DNA of 14,222 bases from Vicinamibacteria bacterium (lineage in GTDB: Bacteria; Acidobacteriota; Vicinamibacteria; Fen-336; JAGNNV01): assembly GCA_016650185.1 (NCBI GenBank), contig JAENWE010000255.1, positions 1 through 14,222 of the forward strand, read 5' to 3'. Within the stretch, counting starts at the first letter, position 1. Each line of letters opens with the position of its first letter. Below are positions 1 through 6,300 of this stretch, one piece after another. The notes under the pieces were generated by a model that was not told the DNA's origin, searched no databases, and saw nothing but the letters and a program-made list of their open reading frames with translations. Position numbers and translations under genes: made by a program.

Positions 1-4
1 GCCA

Positions 5-295
5 TTACCTTTGAACCTCGCTGATCAATCCGTAGGCCTTCAACTGGCCAATGAACTCGGCGACTTCGGCCTGCGCCTGGTCGACGGGCACGTCGAACTC
101 TTGAAGAACGGCGTCAATCAACTCCTGAACTCCTTTGGTTCCGTCCGCACAACTCCAGATGAACTGACCCACCTCAGACAGGGCGAACATCTCGACGGTG
201 TTGGCGAGCGCCCCTCTCACCGGGAGCAGGAAGGTCTCGTCGGCGACCTTCCGTTCGATCAGGTCGGGCGTGCGCTCGAGGCGTGGGGACGTCAT
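5..295 (-). CDS. PqqD-family small protein (peptide chaperone-like)
   Basis: A small acidic protein of 96 residues that reads like the PqqD fold over its whole length: an N-terminal beta part (RTPDLIERKVADETFLLPV), the conserved middle segment with ALSEVGQFIWSCADG, then two helices ending in LKAYGLISE. In the family, PqqD binds the leader of a peptide or protein substrate and presents it to a modifying enzyme. Stand-alone PqqD-like proteins also occur beside HprK-related kinases and nucleotidyltransferase-family proteins in exosortase-type loci. I chose the ATG at 293-295. An in-frame GTG at 308-310 would add five residues, but neither start has a clear Shine-Dalgarno. The gene starts 36 nt after the stop of the giant peptidase gene on the same strand, so it is probably its operon partner. 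The family call is confident. The substrate is unknown, and the giant upstream protein is only a candidate. Confidence 0.82.
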   Translation of the reverse strand: MTSPRLERTPDLIERKVADETFLLPVRGALANTVEMFALSEVGQFIWSCADGTKGVQELIDAVLQEFDVPVDQAQAEVAEFIGQLKAYGLISEVQR

Positions 296-331
296 ATCAG
301 AGGGTAGCACGAAGTGGTCGATGGGCCGCCC

Positions 332-3300
332 TCAGCGCACCCGCATGGCGGGATCGCCCAAGAGGTTGTAGATGGAGAGCATGTACAGAGGCAAGTCCTG
401 CGCCTTGTAGGCCCGGCGCGCCGCGCTGATGGCGTCGCCGATGCGGAGCGTTTTCTTCCTGGCCAGCGCCTCATGGAGGCCGATCGCGAGAGGCGTCGCC
501 AGTTCGTTTTCGGACATGCCGCTCGGCGCAAACAGAGCCACGAGGCCTCCGCTCTCCTGGCGCACCAGTTCCTCGCCCAGCGTCGAATACCCGGGCAACG
601 AGGAGTTGCCCACGAGGCAGGTCAGGGCGAACATCATGGAAGGCCTCTCGCGGTTGATCAGAGCGGGCGCGTCGGCGGTGGCCAGGATCGCCTCATTGGC
701 CAGTTGATCGAATCCGCCATGGCCGAAGTAGTTCACGAGGCCCGTTCCCTGATTGATTCCCTCGATGAGGCTCAAGCGGGTCTGATAGGCGCCGTCGACC
801 GGGATGGACGCGCGGAGGAGTGAAGAGCCGGCAGGGATCACTCCCGCCACCGTTTCGCTGCTTTGAAGGAAGTTGCCGCCGCCATCGGTCTCGCCTGCCA
901 CCAGGAGAGTGTCGCGCAGCCAGGGCTCGTCCAGCGCCAGGGCGGTTTCCCGGGCCTCGATTTTTCGAATGGCCTCCGCCAGTTCGGCCGTGGTGGCGAC
1001 CGGCAACCGGCCGATCGCGATCTCGGTGCTTGAGGTCCCCGTCCGCTCCACGAACCAGGCGTCCGCGGGGAACAGGCCATCGGGCGTGTTCGCCATCATC
1101 GGCGGGATCAGGTTCGAGCCGAAGCCCTCGACATTCTTGTAGTCGTACGATCCGTCTCCGGCCAGGACCACATAGCGCGGGGCCGTCCGCCACTTCGTCC
1201 GGGCGTAGGTCAGGAACGCCTTGACCGCGTGCGGACTGGGGCTGCCGAAATTGAATTCGTCGTAGATGTCTTCGATATCCACGACCATCGAGGACAGGTC
1301 GCTCCGATAGTCGGCCAGGCCCTGGGCGGTTTCCTTGAGGGCTTCGGTGGTGATCACCACATACTCGGCCTCGTTCCCGGGCTGCCGAAGGGCGGAAGGT
1401 GTGTCGGGCAGGATGCGCGCGACCGGGGCCAGACCGTCCGGCGCCAGCGCGTAGTAGACCGCTTTCGGGTCCAGGGAAGCGGCAACGACGCCGTAGGTAC
1501 CGTCCGCGGTCTGAACCACCGGGGCCTGAACGAACACCGGGTGGTTCTTGTTCGTGACGTCGAAGAGAGTGATATCAGGCCGGGTGAAGCCCGAGATCAG
1601 GACGGCCGAGTTGAAGGCGGCTGAGACCTCGGCCTTGTTGCCGTGGGCGCGGTAGCGGCTGGTGTAGGTCACGTCGAATGAGTCGACGTAGAACAGGCTG
1701 TACTCCGCGCCGGTGTCGGTGAGGCCGTCGATGGTGAGAATGTTCTCTCCATCCTCGAGGAGGCTGCCATCGAAATCCACCGTCGTCACCAGCTCATTCG
1801 TGCCGTCCCAGATCGCTTCGCCGATCTGTGAGCCGTTCAGATTGAAGGTGGCGTGGTGGTCCGGGTTCGTCTCGGTCTCGGTGCCGCCCTTCAGACGGAT
1901 CGTCAGCGAGGCCCCGCCCCCTTGGGCCGCGCCGTCCGCGCGGAACGTGAATGACTTGGCCCCGTATCCGGCGAAGACCCAATCCCACACATAGAAGTCG
2001 CCGTCCGGGTCGTGGTAGATGTTGTTGGCGCCGATCAGATCCTGCTCGACGTGGAGGGTCTTGACGAAAACCTCGCCTCCGCTCGGATTTGCTCCGCTCG
2101 GATTTGCTCCGCGCGGATTCCTCCGTGACCCCATTCGAGCGCCCGCGGGAGTCTCGGAGAGCCGATACACGTTGTCCTGTTCCACGTCGGATCTCGTGGC
2201 GTGACCGTAGAACCAGAACCCATCGCCCTGGGCGGACGGGATCAGAGCCACCGGCTCGCCATGGTTCGTCAGGGCATAAGTCCTGGACCAGTTCGAGGAC
2301 GGGCTCATTCCGGCGAGGGTCTGCAGATCATTCAGCGTGACGAAATAGAGACCGTCCTCAGCGATGCCGATCTTCGCGGCGTTGCTGGAGCGACGCCGTC
2401 TGGCCGCCCGGCTCTGCTCCTCGTGGGAGCGGTTGCGGCGATCACGGTGTGTCCGGGCCTTTTCGCGGCGGGGAGTCCTCGACACGCCCTTCTCGAGTAG
2501 GAGGGAGTCCGCAGTCCAGCGTCTTCCGGCCGCGTCCCCGACCTCACCATCTTCGCTGTCACTCTCGTCCGCCGGCGTGACTCGCGTATCCACATCGAAC
2601 GGCCCGTAACGGAGCCGCTTGCCGGAGGCTTCGACCTCGACCATCAGGTATCGATAGGCTTGGCCGGGCGAGACGTCAGGGTCGAGGTAGCGGTAGACGC
2701 CTCCTTGGGTGGACGTGATCAGGGACGGGATCAGCCTTTCATTCACGCTGACATAGCGGTTCTTCCGGTCATCCCAGCGCTTGAGATAGAAGCCAACCGT
2801 GCCGATTTCCGAAGCGGTGGTCCATTCGATCGACAGAGCGCCCCGGACATCGCGGGCCACGAAGGACGAGATGACCACGCGGGTCACCAGAGCGTTGCCG
2901 CGGTAGTAGCCGAAGTTGACGTCAGTGACGTTGGCGGCGACCACGACCGTCTCCTGGCTGTTGAACGGCGCATTCAGGGCGCCTTCCGTTTTCTCCCGCG
3001 TCGTCTCGGCGCCGGCGAGGACCGCGTTGACGTCGGTCGCTCGTACGGTGTACGTGCCAGCGGGCAGGCCGATGAAGCTGTAGCTGCCGTCGGCCGCGCT
3101 CAATGTCGTGGCCACCAGGACGCCGCTCGCGTTCAGCAGTTCCACGGAGACATTGAGGAAACCGGCTTCCGTGTCGTCGTTTCCGTTTCGATTGGCGTCG
3201 GAGAAGAACCGGCCGGAAACCGTGAATGGCGTGGCCGCGCGGTAACCGTAATCGATGTCCAGGCGATTGTTCGAGCCGCTCAGCACGGGAGTCACCAGAC

Positions 3301-6300
3301 GCTGGTGGCCGGCCACGCCCGAATTGTCGGCCGTGGTCAGGATGGTGTACCCGCTCAAGGCCGATTGACCATTGTCGATGCTCACCCACCATTGACTTCC
3401 GCTCGGAAGTCCGGCGAAGAGGTAGTGTCCGCTGGCGTCGGTCACTTGCATAGCGAACACCGCCCCGTCGGCGCCGCCCGGTTCGAACAGGCTGTTCCCG
3501 TTGACGTCGCGATAGAGCAGCACCGTGACCCCCGCGATCCCAGGCTCCGTGCCATCTTGAATGCCGTTGCCCAACGTGCCGCCCCCCCCGCCGTTATCGT
3601 TAAAGACCATGTCCCCAATAGAGCGAGTCTGGTTGTACCCGAAGTGCCGCACGTCGGAGGGCGAGGTGAAGTCGAGATTGGCGGTGAGGTTGCCCGTCAT
3701 CTGGAAGTTGGCGCTCAAGGCGGACGGGGTGGTGCCGTAGTAGTTATTCAGAATGCCCGCATCGTCGGTGATCCTCCAGCGGTAGTTCTGCCCGCCGGGC
3801 ACGCCGGTGAACTCGAAGGTTCCGTCGCTCGCGGTGGTGGTGCTGGTCACCGTGTTGCCGGCGCTGTCCAGAAGGCTCACGGTTACGCCCGCGATGCCCA
3901 CTTCCGTTCCGTCCTTGATTCCGTTGTTGGTCGTGCCGGTGGGCAGGCCGTTGTCCAGCCAGATCCCGTCCTTGATCGAGAAGGTCTTGGTGCCGACGAT
4001 CGTTTCCCGGAAGCCAAAATCGGCATCCACCCGCACCGCTCCTGAGGGCAGGTTGGGGTAGTAGAACAGGGTATTGGTGGTGGCGGTGTAGCCGGTGAGC
4101 CCGGCCTGGCCGGTATCCATCGTCACGACATAGTCAAGGACGCCGTTCGTGGTGACGCCTGTGAACAGATACGCGCCACCTGGGCCAGTAACCTGGGTGG
4201 CAATCGGGGCTCCATCGGGCACGCCGTCCGCATTCGTGTCCGCGAAGAGCTGGACGGTGATGCCGGCGAGGCCCGCTTCACCCGGGTTGCGGGTCTGATC
4301 GTTGTTCGCGTCAACCCACACCAGATCTCCGATGGCCGCGAAGCCGGGAGTGGCCTGGAACCCGAGATCGGCCTGGAGGTAGTTCTGGCCCGCGACGAGG
4401 GAGAAGGTCGCGGTGCGCAGGCTGTGGACAGCGCGAACCTGAACGTTGTCGATAATGCCTTGTTCACCGGCTTCAAAGTCGTCTTCGGCCCGGAAGCGAA
4501 CGAAGAAGGTGTCGTTCGTGGGCGTCCAGGGGATCGTGTGGGAGTAGGCCCCCGGGCCGCCTTCGGTTCCGGCATCGAGTCTCTGCAACACCGTCCAGCC
4601 GACGCCGTCCGTGCTGTACTCAACCACGGTGTCATCGTCGTTACCCAGCCCGCCGACAGTGGCCCACGCATACTGCAATTCGATACTGGTGACGCCGGTG
4701 ACCGTGGCCGACCTCTGTAGGCTCTTTGTCGCCTCAGCGCCCGCCGCCCCGATCTCGAGGTGGTTGTTGACGATCTGCAGGTTTCCGGTCGTGGCGCTGT
4801 TGTCGTCGTTTGTCTCGGTCCAGTTGGTCAGCCAATTGAGCGTGCCGTTGTTGCCGGTGAACACGCCGTCGGTGTCGAAGGCATCGCTGAAAGTGTCCGT
4901 GGTCTGAGTCAACCCGGAGGGCAGTCCGCCGGTGATCTCGACGAAGTAGCCGGTCCCAGGAGGAACATCGAGGAACGTGTAGCGCCCCTGGGCATCAGTC
5001 GTGGTGATCTGGAGCGGCGTGCCGAATTGGTCTTTGAGCGTTACCTGCACGCCGCTGATCCCGGTTTCGCCGGTATCGAAGACGCCGTTCGCGTTCGCAT
5101 CCAGCCAGACGCGATCGCCCACCGTGGCGGTGATCCCACCGGGCACGAGCACGATGTTCGTCGCTGACGCCATCAGCGGTATCGGGAGTTCGTTCACGCC
5201 GGTGGTCGCGGTGTTGAGAATCTCCTTCTGGCCGGTCGGGAACGGATCGTCCAGGGTGACCGGGAAGGTTACCGTCATCGAATTGTTGGGTCGAATCTGG
5301 CAGCCCGTGTCACTCGCAACCAGTTCTGGAGGAGCCAAGGTAGGAAAGACCTTGGTCGCGGTTCCCCAGGCGATGTTCACGTTGTCAACGTTGAAGGCTT
5401 CATTGGTTACGTCGTAGTTGCCGGCGACGCTGAAGCGGATGGTCGTTTCGTACGAGGCGTAGGCCCCCAGGTTGTAGGGCTGGACCCCGGTCGTGGCGCC
5501 ACCGGTGTATGTCGCCAGGGTGGTGAAGGGGCCGGAGGGGCTGGCGCTGGCTTCGACGACCAGGGTGTCTGAGGCCTCGAGGTTAGCGCTGGAGGTGGTG
5601 AAGGTCAGGAGGGGATTGGTCCGGCCCGCGAGATTGACCGTCCGCTGAGCCGAAGAGCCGACCGCGTTGGCGACGCGAACGTCAACGTTATCGATGAACG
5701 CCAGTTCGCCCGCTTCGTAGTTGCCGAGGGCGCGGTAGCGCACCCAGCTCGTCGTGTCGGTTGGGATCCACGCGATCGTGTCGGTGTAGGTGCCGTTGCC
5801 GGTTGCGGCGCCGTCGAAGGTACGGAGGGTCGTCCATGGCCCGTTAATGGCGGTGCCGTATTGGAGCAACACCCCCTCACCTCCGTCCACGCCGCTATCC
5901 GTCCAGGTCGATGAAATCGTGATAAATGAGGCGTTGGTAACGGTGGCGGATCTCTTGATAGCCTCCGCCGTCGCGTCATTGCCGCCCACCGTGGTGTCCT
6001 TGAACTCGATGCGCTGGTTGTCGGTCTGAATGGCGCCGCCGTTCGCGTTGTCGTCGTCGTTGTCCTCATTCCAGTTGCTCGCCCAGTTGTACGAGCCATC
6101 GTTGCCCGTGAAACTGTTGCTGGGATTGAAATCGTCGAGAACGTTGCGAGTCTGATACCGGAGTTGCAGCGCGTTTCCGGTGACGAGCACGAAGCCCGCG
6201 CCCCCCCCTCCTGGAACCGGGTCCGTCTCCGCCCAATCCATCTTCCAGTTCACCGAACCGTTGTTGCCGGAGTAGCTGCCGTTGGAGTTGAACTGATCGA

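Noticed and set aside
373..1372. Caspase/clostripain-type (C14 or C11) peptidase instead of C25
   Set aside because: The NYFGHGG and FALTCLVGNS motifs, the preceding beta region and the GDPAM terminal segment are those of C25.
2660..4045. A 461-codon open frame on the plus strand
   Set aside because: It is the antisense shadow of the SdrD_B-like domains of the giant protein, with no family motif of its own.
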